The translations under genes and the position numbers were made by a program. From assembly GCA_951828385.1 (NCBI GenBank), contig OX639973.1:620001-684000 (forward strand): a DNA stretch of 64,000 bases. Direction: 5' to 3'. Source of the DNA: an uncultured Poribacteria bacterium. Its GTDB lineage: Bacteria > Poribacteria > WGA-4E > WGA-3G. This document shows, in pieces, positions 34,123 to 43,196 of the stretch. Under the pieces are notes generated by a model. That model was given only the letters and a program-made list of their open reading frames with translations, searched no databases and was not told the DNA's origin. How positions within the stretch are numbered: position 1 is the first letter of the stretch; each line of letters opens with the position of its first letter.

Positions 34123-34836
34123 ATGAAAATTTTAAATCCTATTCCTTACACTGCTCGGTTAGCGGTATTTCTTCTGTTAACCTGTCAATTGTTAATATTG
34201 GGTGGTTGTGACGCGTATGAAATCTGGACAAACGATCCACCTGAAATCAATACGTTCACTGTGCCAAAAGAGGTGCGCTACGGGGAAAGTGTTGAACTTA
34301 AAGTCGGCGTTTCCGACCCTGAGAATGATGACTTAACTTACACATGGGAGGTATCAGCCGGAACATTAACTTCCGAAGACGGCGCAGCGGTTCAGTGGAC
34401 AGCTCCGGAACTCCGAGATTCAGAAATCGCGCCCGACGAGACGGTTAGGATTCATGTAGCTGTCAGGGATCAGGGTGAGGAGACTGTTTCTAAGTCTGCC
34501 GCAATTATCGTGTTTTCAAAATCATATAGGGTCGCTGAAGCACTCAGTGGTGTGTATGAACTTGTCCGAACCCAATTAGCCGGTGAAACGACTGAAGCCT
34601 TCGGATCCATGCGGCTAACAACTGCAACATTTACCCGGGAATACCAAGCGAGCGGTGCGTTTTTTTTCGGTTCGTATAAATTGATTGAGCCGTTTGATGA
34701 GAGAAAAGGAACGATCTACTGGTCCTCTGATGGAACTACTGAACCGATTGTGAGTAATTATACATGGGACGGTGAATTATTAGTCCTTTTTTGGCCAGCT
34801 ACTGCTACCGGACATATCTATCAGAAACTCAATTAG
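34123..34836 (+). CDS. Lipoprotein with PKD/Ig-like domain
   Basis: A 237-residue lipoprotein with a hydrophobic signal ending in the lipobox LILGGC. After a short linker, residues about 40-130 form an Ig/PKD-like beta-sandwich (GVSDPENDDLTYTWEV). The C-terminal half is beta-rich (a likely lipocalin-like or barrel portion: EAFGSMRLTTATF, FFFGSYKLIEP). A strong AAAGGAG site precedes the ATG at 34123. I do not recognise the family beyond the PKD-like domain. It stands between corA and two small envelope proteins. Confidence 0.7.
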   Translation: MKILNPIPYTARLAVFLLLTCQLLILGGCDAYEIWTNDPPEINTFTVPKEVRYGESVELKVGVSDPENDDLTYTWEVSAGTLTSEDGAAVQWTAPELRDSEIAPDETVRIHVAVRDQGEETVSKSAAIIVFSKSYRVAEALSGVYELVRTQLAGETTEAFGSMRLTTATFTREYQASGAFFFGSYKLIEPFDERKGTIYWSSDGTTEPIVSNYTWDGELLVLFWPATATGHIYQKLN

Positions 34837-34907
34837 CACGCAATCGTTTTCGCGCGCCGAGATTAATAAAGCCTCTTGATAACAAACATCTAAAGGAGAA
34901 AAAGAGA

Positions 34908-35417
34908 GTGAAAATAAATTTTCATTTCATCTTATTCAGAATTTTAATAATTACTTTCATCTTCGGAACGTATTCGTTGGGGCTTTGCGCAGAAAATGAG
35001 CGGATCACTGTAGAAGTCGATGGACGTCCGAAACAGTACGACGTTATCGAAACAAAACGGTACGAGATTGTTGAGGTCGAGGATCCAGCCGTTACACCGG
35101 ATGCGCTACAGTCTGTTGCTGCGCAAGCCGTAAAAGATGCTGAAAAAGACGCAGGCGCACATCTCAATAGAACTTTGTGGTTCAGTACTGGCTGTTTTTT
35201 TCCCTTAATCGGTCCTATTTTTTCACAGCGTTACCAACCTTTTATGCCGACTGCACGCGTACTCGGTAAGTCCCCGCAATATGTTGCTTTCTACTATGAT
35301 GCCTATAAGGTCAAGACGAAAAAACTTCAGTTTAGTTGGGCATTGAGTGGCTGTCTCGTTGGCGCGCCTATAGGTGCATATTTATTCTCGCTTCTGTATA
35401 GGGGAACCAGGGATTAA
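34908..35417 (+). CDS. Small exported or membrane protein of unknown function
   Basis: A 169-residue protein. A signal peptide covers residues 1-24 (ending LGLCAEN). Then comes an acidic, charged region (VEVDGRPKQYDVIETKRYE) and two hydrophobic segments near residues 90-105 and 145-160, with a tyrosine-rich stretch between them. The GTG start at 34908 follows AAAGGAG by nine bases. I do not recognise a family. The arrangement suggests a periplasmic domain anchored by a helical hairpin. It is close to the preceding lipoprotein gene and could share its transcript. Confidence 0.6.
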   Translation: MKINFHFILFRILIITFIFGTYSLGLCAENERITVEVDGRPKQYDVIETKRYEIVEVEDPAVTPDALQSVAAQAVKDAEKDAGAHLNRTLWFSTGCFFPLIGPIFSQRYQPFMPTARVLGKSPQYVAFYYDAYKVKTKKLQFSWALSGCLVGAPIGAYLFSLLYRGTRD

Positions 35418-35509
35418 TCGGCATGGACGAGGGAGCAAACGCTAAAAAATAAGCAAAATTAGATGTCTAAAGCTCCTTTCACCGGAATTTTGCCAAATTG
35501 AGGAGGAAA

Positions 35510-36262
35510 ATGGAAAGTCTGATAAAGGTGCGGTTAACCTATTTCAGCGATATTCAATTGAGACGATCATTGCTGTTTCTTGTCGGGGTCATAGGTTTAA
35601 TGCTGCCTGCAATACCCGCGTATGCGCAGTTTGCTGATTTACCGCGCGATACCAAAACTGTGGATGTTGGTGTGAATGGTGACGGTGCTTCACAGACATT
35701 CAGCTTCACAACTGTCATACCGATCCGTCAGATTAATGGGTGGACAGGAGTCTTCGGTTCACGCGCTTCCGGTGAAGAAAACGTGTTTTCTGAAATCGTC
35801 AAAGCACATGCGCAGGGCGGTTTCCGAATTCGGACGTTTGGCATTGAGGTGTTTACAGATTTGGAACGTAACATCGCTAAAGGCAGCGCATTGACATCCC
35901 AAATTGGCAGTTACATCCGCCCAGCAATTTATGAGGGCGATGAACTCCGCATCTCCGGGGGGATTGGGGCGTTCATTGAAAATATCCAACCGCTCCAAGA
36001 TATTGATTTAAGACAATTTGATCCGACGACGTTTCGATGGTTAGCATTCTCGTCTGTAGGATGGCGAAAACTTAATACCGTGTTAAAATTCACACCCCAA
36101 ATTGGGTTCAAAAATTTTCAGTTTTCAGCAGAACCGGCTATCACGTTTAGCCTATCCACGCGATTAGGCTTGCGTTTAAGTGGTGCTGTGACTTATAATA
36201 GTGAACCACTAACAGAGAATTGGCATTATAAGTATTTATCAATATTGCGATTTACGTTATAG
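35510..36262 (+). CDS. Outer-membrane beta-barrel-like protein (DUF481-like)
   Basis: A 250-residue exported protein with a signal peptide ending AYAQFA. The rest is alternating hydrophobic and polar strands, with aromatic residues at strand ends and a final strand HYKYLSILRFTL ending in a hydrophobic residue. This is the pattern of a small outer-membrane barrel. A C-terminal NSEPLT element before the last strand is also present in the protein at 59310-60116. The ATG at 35510 is preceded by GAGGAGG. Function unknown. Confidence 0.65.
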   Translation: MESLIKVRLTYFSDIQLRRSLLFLVGVIGLMLPAIPAYAQFADLPRDTKTVDVGVNGDGASQTFSFTTVIPIRQINGWTGVFGSRASGEENVFSEIVKAHAQGGFRIRTFGIEVFTDLERNIAKGSALTSQIGSYIRPAIYEGDELRISGGIGAFIENIQPLQDIDLRQFDPTTFRWLAFSSVGWRKLNTVLKFTPQIGFKNFQFSAEPAITFSLSTRLGLRLSGAVTYNSEPLTENWHYKYLSILRFTL

Positions 36263-36345
36263 TGAATAAAACACAACGCAATGCGAATTAAGGTGCTAAC
36301 GCTTTCGTCTATCTATCTTAGTTCTACCAAATGAAAGGAATTGGT

Positions 36346-38625
36346 ATGTCTTCAAACCCTGGTCAACAACCTGGAACTGAACGCGGTGGTAGTGCCCCTG
36401 ATATCCAACAAGGGCACGGCTTCGGCACAGCCCCTGTGTTCCTTGCCTCAATTAGCACCATTCTCGGTGCGATCCTTTTTTTGCGGTTCGGTTACGCAGT
36501 CGCACATGTCGGACTCTGGGGCAGTTTGATGATCGTCATGCTTGGGCATTTGGTGACCATTCCGACAGTCCTGGCGGTATCCGAGATTGCGACGAACCGT
36601 CGAGTGGCGGGGGGTGGCGCGTATTACATTGTCAGCCGTTCCTTCGGTGAAAGCATCGGTGGCACCATAGGCATCGCGCTGTATATCTCCCAAGCCATCT
36701 CAGTCGCTTTTTATATTGTGGCGTTCGCGGAAGCCTTTCAACCCGTCTACGGATTGATTGAAGCCCAGCGCGGGTGGCAGCTGGACCCGCGCTGGGTCAG
36801 TCTCCCTTGTACGATTGTAATTATTACACTTATGCTGACAAAAGGGGCTGACCTTGGTGTGCAAGTTTTGTGGGTTGTCAGTATAATCCTCACAGCATCA
36901 ATCGCCGCATTCCTATTAGGCAAGGGCCCCGCAGAGATGGATTTACGACCTGAGGGACTCAATCTGACAGCAACCATTCAAGGTCCCGATAACTTTGGCA
37001 CAGTTTTCGCAACCTGCTTTCCTGCTTTTACGGGTATGATTGCAGGTTTAGGATTATCGGGGGACCTCAAAAACCCTCAAAGAAGCATACCGCTCGGTAC
37101 AATCGGAGCGACATTCGTTGGTATGGTGATATATGTGCTTGTCTCTGTCAAGTTAGCACAGCGTGCCACGCCTGAAGCCCTCGCCGAAGATTATTTCATC
37201 ATGGCAAAGATTTCGCTATGGAGCCCCTCTATCTATGTCGGCTTAGGGGCAGCCGCGCTCTCTTCAGCCCTTGGTTCGATCATGGTGGCACCGAGAACCC
37301 TGCAGATGCTTGGGCGTGACAACGTCCTGCCTATCCCTAAACTGAACCTTCTCATGGCAAAAGGGGTGAAAGAAACACAGGAGCCGATTTACGCGACATG
37401 TGTCTCCGGTGTCATCGCAATAGTCTTCGTAGCCATCGGCGAATTAGACTTTATCGCCCAGATTTTGACCATGTTTTTCATGGTAACGTATGGTGCACTA
37501 TGTGCAGTATCCTTCTTAGAACATTTCGCAAGTAACCCCTCCTATCGTCCGACATTCCATTCACGTTGGTACGTGTCGCTTGTAGGGACAGTGATGTGTG
37601 GTGTACTGATGATCCAGATAAGTGCACTATATGCCTTGATTTCAATTGTGCTTATGGCGATAGCTTACCTCGGTCTCCGCCGGGGGCACCAAGGACAACG
37701 CGACTTAGCAGCGATCTTCCAAGGGGCGATGTTTCAACTCACCCGATGGCTACAGACAACTTTGCAAAAAAGTCGGGTCATTTCGTCTGAAGGTGGATGG
37801 CGACCTTCCATTGTCGCGGTGACGCGGTTCGGGGAGCGGCGGCTCGGGCATTTCGATCTACTCCGCTGGATCTGCCATAGGCATGGGTTCGGGCATTTCA
37901 TTCGACTCTTCCACGGCGATTACTCGTTTTCCGGTGAAATCGAAGCCCGTATCAAAGTTGATGAATTAATTAAACGGACTGAAGTGAGTAGAGCTGGCGT
38001 TTTTGTCGATTCCCTTATTTCACCGACACTCCAACTCGCGCTGGCACAGATACTGCAGATGCCCGGAATTTCTGGGTTGCCCAACAACTGTATTCTGCTT
38101 GAGTTTGACCGAGAGAACCCTGATGAAATTGACGAGGTTATACAAGGGGCGCAACTCGCTGCGAATTCACTGTTCAACGTCCTAATCCTACGTTCAACGG
38201 GCTATCGTTTCGGCTACAAATCTTCTATCCATATTTGGGTGACTGAGGACAATTTGGGGAACGCGCCGATGATGCTGCTACTGGCATATATCATCGTCGG
38301 CCATCCAGATTGGAAACGCGCAGAAATCCGTCTCTTTGTCTGCTCCGATTCCAGAGACGTGGAACGTGAGGCAGATAAACTCTCAACACTCATGCAGGAA
38401 GGTCGACTGCCGATTTCAATGCAAAATGTCACTTCCGTGTCCTACGACAGCAAGGAGGCTTTAGAGCAAGAAGTCGCCTTGCGCTCTGAGCAGGCGGATT
38501 TGACCATGGTAGGATTAACAGCAGAAAATATAGATTCTGAGGAATTAGCACAAAACCTTCGATCCTACAAAGGAGCGAATGATGTTCTGTTTGTCCATTC
38601 AATAGAACCGATCTCGATTGATTAG
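36346..38625 (+). CDS. SLC12-like cation-chloride cotransporter (APC superfamily)
   Basis: About 759 residues with about 12 membrane helices. The first is characteristic: FGTAPVFLASISTILGAILF, followed by GGGAYYIVSRSFG, a block shared by Na-K-Cl and K-Cl cotransporters and bacterial relatives. A large C-terminal cytoplasmic domain (about residues 465-759) resembles the regulatory domain of eukaryotic SLC12. The start at 36346 lies six bases after AAAGGA; an in-frame ATG at 36331 has no such site. It sits near CorA, MscS and potassium channels, which fits osmotic or ion homeostasis, possibly in a marine host. Transport stoichiometry is unknown. Confidence 0.82.
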   Translation: MSSNPGQQPGTERGGSAPDIQQGHGFGTAPVFLASISTILGAILFLRFGYAVAHVGLWGSLMIVMLGHLVTIPTVLAVSEIATNRRVAGGGAYYIVSRSFGESIGGTIGIALYISQAISVAFYIVAFAEAFQPVYGLIEAQRGWQLDPRWVSLPCTIVIITLMLTKGADLGVQVLWVVSIILTASIAAFLLGKGPAEMDLRPEGLNLTATIQGPDNFGTVFATCFPAFTGMIAGLGLSGDLKNPQRSIPLGTIGATFVGMVIYVLVSVKLAQRATPEALAEDYFIMAKISLWSPSIYVGLGAAALSSALGSIMVAPRTLQMLGRDNVLPIPKLNLLMAKGVKETQEPIYATCVSGVIAIVFVAIGELDFIAQILTMFFMVTYGALCAVSFLEHFASNPSYRPTFHSRWYVSLVGTVMCGVLMIQISALYALISIVLMAIAYLGLRRGHQGQRDLAAIFQGAMFQLTRWLQTTLQKSRVISSEGGWRPSIVAVTRFGERRLGHFDLLRWICHRHGFGHFIRLFHGDYSFSGEIEARIKVDELIKRTEVSRAGVFVDSLISPTLQLALAQILQMPGISGLPNNCILLEFDRENPDEIDEVIQGAQLAANSLFNVLILRSTGYRFGYKSSIHIWVTEDNLGNAPMMLLLAYIIVGHPDWKRAEIRLFVCSDSRDVEREADKLSTLMQEGRLPISMQNVTSVSYDSKEALEQEVALRSEQADLTMVGLTAENIDSEELAQNLRSYKGANDVLFVHSIEPISID

Positions 38626-38737
38626 CAAATTGAATGAGGCATAGTTGATACCGAAGGGCGAACAAAGACCTCCGCCGCAATACCTGCAAGTCAACGTTTT
38701 CGCCAACACATCATAACAGATTAGATAGTATAATAGC

Positions 38738-39934
38738 ATGGATCAATTTACGGATTTTCTTCAAAATTCTATAAACATTTTAGGCGAAGAAATAACAGTC
38801 GAGCAAATCTTTACGTTTATTCTAACACTGATAGTCATGTTAATAGGCGCAGGATATTTGCACCGATGGTTCCGCCGCCTTTTCAATCGCCTCCGGCTAT
38901 CGCAAGATCTTGCGAACCGATTGCTTGCCCTGTTATTTCTTATCGTTATGGTTGTTGGGACCGGTTTAGCATTTAGGTTTGCAAAAATCAGTACCGGTTT
39001 CCTTGGCAAAGTTTTTAATTACCCAATCACAAAACTGTTTCAACCGCCGCAAAAACCTGTTGAAACCGAGACAGGTGAAGAGAAATCGTCCGTTGCCGTT
39101 GACGATGAAAGCCCCTTAACCTTGAAGAGACTTTTTTTTGCATTCGTGATTGTCTTCGGGGCGTTTATCCTGTCTAAGTATGTGCAATGGATGTTACGAC
39201 GGCAAGTACTACAAGCCCTTCAAATCGCAAGACATACCCAATTTATTTTACTCCGTTTTATTCACTTTACTTTTATTATTATCGGGGTACTTATTGGTCT
39301 CAGCGCTGTCGGTGTCAGTTTCACAAGTGTAGCGATAATTTTCGGTGGGTTAAGTATCGGTATCGGTTTCGGTTTACAAAATATCGCTTCCAACCTGATC
39401 TCAGGGTTTATTCTCATTTTTGAACGGCCTATCAAAATAGGGGACCTTGTGGAGATTATGGATGTTGACATATTTGGCAGAGTCAGCAGCATTAATCTCC
39501 GTTCGACAATCATCGTTTCGCTGGATGAGAAGGAAATTATTGTCCCGAATTCTCAACTGATTACAGAAGCGGTCCATAACCTCACACACGATAACAATCT
39601 GTTCCGACTTCGTGTTGCAGTCGGGGTGTCGTACAGTTCGGATGTGGAACTCGTCAAAAAAGTACTCCTTGAAGTTGCTCATACACATCCAGAAATAATT
39701 AAAGAGCCGACTCCTGGTGTGGAAAGTGTTACCGCGCCGTTTGTCCGCTTTACTACCTTCGGCGATTCATCTTTAGACTTTGAGTTATTGGCGTGGATTC
39801 CGGATTCCTTCAAGCGTTTTGATGTTGCCAGTGATCTCCATTTCATGATCTGGCACAAATTTAAAGAATACAACATTACAATCCCGTTTCCACAAAGGGA
39901 TGTCCATTTTTACCCGAAGGAAAGCGACTCATAA
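38738..39934 (+). CDS. MscS-family mechanosensitive channel
   Basis: A 398-residue membrane protein. An N-terminal part has several membrane helices, and the MscS core begins around residue 200. The pore-lining helix contains IIFGGLSIGIGFGLQNIASNL, a glycine/alanine-rich TM3 followed by the beta domain (GDLVEIMDVDIFGRVSSINL) and the C-terminal alpha/beta cage. It releases solutes on hypo-osmotic shock. It is 112 bases after the SLC12-like gene, on the same strand, and converges with phoU. Confidence 0.9.
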   Translation: MDQFTDFLQNSINILGEEITVEQIFTFILTLIVMLIGAGYLHRWFRRLFNRLRLSQDLANRLLALLFLIVMVVGTGLAFRFAKISTGFLGKVFNYPITKLFQPPQKPVETETGEEKSSVAVDDESPLTLKRLFFAFVIVFGAFILSKYVQWMLRRQVLQALQIARHTQFILLRFIHFTFIIIGVLIGLSAVGVSFTSVAIIFGGLSIGIGFGLQNIASNLISGFILIFERPIKIGDLVEIMDVDIFGRVSSINLRSTIIVSLDEKEIIVPNSQLITEAVHNLTHDNNLFRLRVAVGVSYSSDVELVKKVLLEVAHTHPEIIKEPTPGVESVTAPFVRFTTFGDSSLDFELLAWIPDSFKRFDVASDLHFMIWHKFKEYNITIPFPQRDVHFYPKESDS

Positions 39935-39962
39935 CGCAGCATCTGGAGTGGTGTGTGGGTTG

Positions 39963-39983
39963 TTGATATTGGATATATCAACG
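39963..39983. terminator. Hairpin between convergent mscS-like and phoU genes
   Basis: GTTGATAT (39963-39970) and ATATCAAC (39976-39983) form a perfect 8-bp stem with a TGGAT loop, between two stop codons. There is no T-run and the stem is AT-rich, so the call as a terminator is weak. Confidence 0.3.
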
Positions 39984-39984
39984 C

Positions 39985-40635
39985 TTAGTGCGTATCGGAA
40001 TGGCGAATGACATCACCTTTGACGAGGTAATAAACCTCTTCACCGATATTTGCGGCGAGATCACCAACGCGCTCCAGGTGTCGGAAAAGGAGTAAAAGAC
40101 TGATACCGGGTTGGATAAGTTTAGGGTGCTCACTTAAAATCGTTTGAAGTTCATGGAGCATTCTGTCATAGATTTCGTCTACTTCATGATCCCGTTCTCG
40201 AATTTCTAAGGCAAGCTCAGCGTTCCGATTGACAAACGCATCCATCACATCCTTCACCATTGTTTGAATCACTTGTGCCGCGTGCGATAAGTCAATGAAC
40301 GGCTTGACCGGTGGATATTCTAAGAGTTCGATACTCCGTTTGGCGATAGCGACGCTTTTGTCAGCAAGCCTTTCAATGTTGTGGCTGATCTTCATTACCA
40401 TCGTCAGGAAGCGGAGTTCAAATGCTACCGGTTGGTGGAGCGCGATTAACTGGATGCACAAGGATTCGATCTCGTTTTCAAACTGATCAATCGTGTCATC
40501 TGTATCAATGACAACGCGAGCTAACGCTTCATCGCGCGCTAAGACGGATTCAACGGCTTGGCGTAACATCTGTTCGGCAAGCCCAGCCATTTCCAAAAGT
40601 TTGTGCTGAAGGGTTCTAATTTCTGCTTGTAACAT
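39985..40635 (-). CDS. phoU: Phosphate transport regulator PhoU
   Basis: A 216-residue all-helical protein made of two three-helix bundles. The metal-binding ExxxD patterns appear in NIERLADKSV and HLERVGDLAANIGEEV. PhoU represses Pho signalling when phosphate is plentiful by bridging Pst and the PhoR kinase. No phoB or phoR lies in this window. It is the last gene of the minus-strand pst locus, 30 bases after an ATPase gene. Confidence 0.92.
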   Translation of the reverse strand: MLQAEIRTLQHKLLEMAGLAEQMLRQAVESVLARDEALARVVIDTDDTIDQFENEIESLCIQLIALHQPVAFELRFLTMVMKISHNIERLADKSVAIAKRSIELLEYPPVKPFIDLSHAAQVIQTMVKDVMDAFVNRNAELALEIRERDHEVDEIYDRMLHELQTILSEHPKLIQPGISLLLLFRHLERVGDLAANIGEEVYYLVKGDVIRHSDTH

Positions 40636-40665
40636 ATTTTCTGCCGCGGCGACTTGAGGTTTCGG

Positions 40666-41445
40666 TTAACCGAGTCTGCCTGTTACATACTGTTCAGTTC
40701 TATTGTCCTGTGGATTCGTAAAAATTTTTTCCGTTGCTCCAAATTCGATTAACTCACCGCCATAGAGAAACCCGGCAACGTCAGAGACACGTGCGGCTTG
40801 TCTTCTTTTGTTGGTGGCAAAGATGAGCGTGCAGTCGTTTGTAAGGTCGCGCACAAGTGTTTCAATCTTGACGGTTTCTATAGGATCCAGTTCTCCACAC
40901 GGTTCATCAAATATCAAAACTTCAGGGTCAACTGCCAAAGCACGTGCGATACAGAGCAGTTGCTGCTGTCCTCTTGAGAGTTGTTCTGGCGTTTCATCCA
41001 AGATGTTTTCAACTTCACCCCAAAGTCCTGTTTTTCGTAGGTTTTTCTCAACAATCGTATCGAGATGTTCGGATTGGTTTACGCCGGAGATCCGGGCACC
41101 GTAGGCTACATTTTCATAGATGGAGCACCGAAAGAGTATGGGTCTTCGGAACACCATACCGATCTGTTTCCGAAGCGCGGTGGTATCTGTTGAAGCGTCT
41201 AAGTGTACGCCTTTAAAAAGTATTTCGCCAGTAGACTTGAAATTCGGTATAAAGTCATTCAATCGATTGATACATCGGACGAGCGTGCTTTTACCACAGT
41301 TCGCAGGTCCGATGAACGCCGTTACCTGTTTCTGTTGGACCTCGAAAGAGAGGGATCTCAGAATCTGCTCGTCCCCATACCAGATATTTAGATCACGAAT
41401 ACACAAGATAGGTTGCTCTTTCTCACTTAGCATCTTTGGTATCAC
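40666..41445 (-). CDS. PstB-like phosphate ABC ATPase with altered Q- and H-loops (copy C)
   Basis: A 259-residue ABC ATPase. Walker A (GPANCGKST, about 46-54) and Walker B with catalytic glutamate 181 (IFDEPCGELD) are normal. The signature is LSRGQ at 156-160, near canonical. The Q-loop glutamine is replaced by arginine (MVFRRP, position 100), and the H-loop histidine by asparagine (ATNKRRQ, position 212). These are losses expected to disable its own catalytic site while leaving the signature to serve a partner. It lies between phoU and a PstA-like permease gene. Confidence 0.85.
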   Translation of the reverse strand: MIPKMLSEKEQPILCIRDLNIWYGDEQILRSLSFEVQQKQVTAFIGPANCGKSTLVRCINRLNDFIPNFKSTGEILFKGVHLDASTDTTALRKQIGMVFRRPILFRCSIYENVAYGARISGVNQSEHLDTIVEKNLRKTGLWGEVENILDETPEQLSRGQQQLLCIARALAVDPEVLIFDEPCGELDPIETVKIETLVRDLTNDCTLIFATNKRRQAARVSDVAGFLYGGELIEFGATEKIFTNPQDNRTEQYVTGRLG

Positions 41446-41472
41446 GAGATAATTTGGAATACCCGCCTCTGC

Positions 41473-42312
41473 TTATCTGGGCAGGTTAACTGTGTTGCGT
41501 CCGGAAGAACGGTGCGTCTCTATCAGGGTGCTGGAGAGAACGCTTAAAAACAGGGCTCCACTTAAAAATAGCATGAATCTACCAGGCATTTTTCCCGATT
41601 CAGTTGTATAGTGCCATGTGTAAATACCGATGAGTAACGCTGCTGCGGCAAAAGCACGAGACATCGCCCGGCATCCGCCTGCAAGTATACGGGTGAAGGC
41701 GAGTGGCATCACCTGTCGTTTGAGTACTTGCCATTTGCTTGCTCCCAATACGTAAGCCGCTTCACGGATCGGAGTAGCAATCGAATGAAGAGCTCCTTGG
41801 GTTGTCTTGATTGTTACCGGCATTACCATCAATATGAAGGTTAACGCCTCAGCATAAAACAACGTGGTATCGTGCTGAACAGGTATTGCCTCAGCGTTCT
41901 GAGGGACCGGAGAGCCCCCGATCATTTTGAGAGTGCCAGCGTAACTAAAAAAAATACCGATTGCCAGAATTCCGAATAATAGTGAAGGAATACCCGTCAA
42001 AATAGCGACTAAACCTTCAATCAAACGTCGAACCCAATTGGTTTCTGGAAGCCATTCCTGTAAATAGAAAGCACATGCTATGCCAAACAAAATTGCCAAG
42101 AAACTCATCAAGAGAACGAGATAAAGATCGCTGAACAAGTTGGTAGGCATCGCGTTTGGTAGCGGTGCGGCTGACACTGCTTGCATGCTGACCACACGCG
42201 TTTTTATTAGCACATTCCACATCAGAATGAAGGCGACTCCTAATATAACAAAGGTGATGCTCTGCAAAACGATTTTCTGTTTTCGCTCTGCGCGAGTAGT
42301 CATGGAATTCAT
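41473..42312 (-). CDS. Second PstA-like phosphate ABC permease
   Basis: A 279-residue permease with about six membrane helices. The EAA loop that contacts the ATPase is EAAYVLGASKWQVLKRQVMP. It resembles PstA more than PstC, with PSLLFGILAIGIFF and the glycine-rich loops between helices. The complete pstC-pstA pair lies upstream at 46397-48663, so this is an extra half-transporter subunit, flanked on both sides by PstB-like ATPases. It may form an alternative transporter with PstC or a homodimer. Confidence 0.8.
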   Translation of the reverse strand: MNSMTTRAERKQKIVLQSITFVILGVAFILMWNVLIKTRVVSMQAVSAAPLPNAMPTNLFSDLYLVLLMSFLAILFGIACAFYLQEWLPETNWVRRLIEGLVAILTGIPSLLFGILAIGIFFSYAGTLKMIGGSPVPQNAEAIPVQHDTTLFYAEALTFILMVMPVTIKTTQGALHSIATPIREAAYVLGASKWQVLKRQVMPLAFTRILAGGCRAMSRAFAAAALLIGIYTWHYTTESGKMPGRFMLFLSGALFLSVLSSTLIETHRSSGRNTVNLPR

Positions 42313-42408
42313 GATCTGAAAACTTCTTATGAAGAGGCATTATGTCGGTATAGCAAAACAAACGGCATTTTCTAATTTTAATAAAACCGTTGCTCGTGTA
42401 GTGCTTTC

Positions 42409-43194
42409 CTAACCGTACCGCATCTGTACGTAATCAGCGGTTCTTTCGTGCTTTGGGTCCTCAAACAGTGCTTGGGTTTCTCTGTGTTCGATAAGTTCAC
42501 CAAGGAACATGAAAATACACTCTTCGCTGACTCGGCGCGCTTGCGCCATGTTATGTGTCACAATTAAAAATGTATATGTCCCTGCCAGGATTTCCATGAG
42601 TTCTTCAACGGCAAGCGTACCTTTTGCATCTAAGGCGGAGCAGGGTTCATCCATTAAAATAATTTTAGGTTTAAGGGGTAGCAGACGGGCGATACAGAGT
42701 TTTTGTTGCTGCTCCAGCTGGAGCGATGTCGCCCGGGTCTCCAATTTGTCCTTCAGATCCTCCCAAAGAAAAACAGATGTGAGTGCTTCTTCAACAATTT
42801 GATCCGATTCTGTCCGCGTGAGACTCCGCATTGGGGAATGGATACGTAATCCGAACAAGATATTCTCGTAAACGGAAATCGGCAACGGATTCGGTCTCTG
42901 AAACACCATCCCAACGGCTTTTCGGAGTTCCGGCAAGGAGACATCTGGATCATAGATATTTTTCCCTAATATCTCAATCTTCCCCTCTGTCGTAACGTTG
43001 CCGTAGCGTTCATTGACGCGATTAAAACAGCGCAATAGCGTTGTTTTTCCACATCCAGAAGGACCAATAAGGGACGTTATCTGACCGTCTGGTATTTTTA
43101 CGTTGACATCAATGAGTGCCTGAAAATCGCCATACCAAAGGCTGAGATTTTCGGTTTCAATGCTATGATTCATAGGCGTAGTTTGCAAGTTCAT
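42409..43194 (-). CDS. PstB-like phosphate ABC ATPase with a lost signature motif (copy B)
   Basis: A 261-residue ABC ATPase. Walker A (GPSGCGKTT), the Q-loop (MVFQRPNP, Gln99), Walker B with glutamate 183 (LMDEPCSALD) and the H-loop (VTHNMAQ, His214) are all canonical. The signature, normally LSGGQ, reads LQLEQ at 158-162. It therefore retains everything for its own ATP site but cannot complete a partner's site. This is the opposite defect to copies A and C. It starts two bases after the end of copy A. Confidence 0.88.
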   Translation of the reverse strand: MNLQTTPMNHSIETENLSLWYGDFQALIDVNVKIPDGQITSLIGPSGCGKTTLLRCFNRVNERYGNVTTEGKIEILGKNIYDPDVSLPELRKAVGMVFQRPNPLPISVYENILFGLRIHSPMRSLTRTESDQIVEEALTSVFLWEDLKDKLETRATSLQLEQQQKLCIARLLPLKPKIILMDEPCSALDAKGTLAVEELMEILAGTYTFLIVTHNMAQARRVSEECIFMFLGELIEHRETQALFEDPKHERTADYVQMRYG

Positions 43195-43196
43195 TT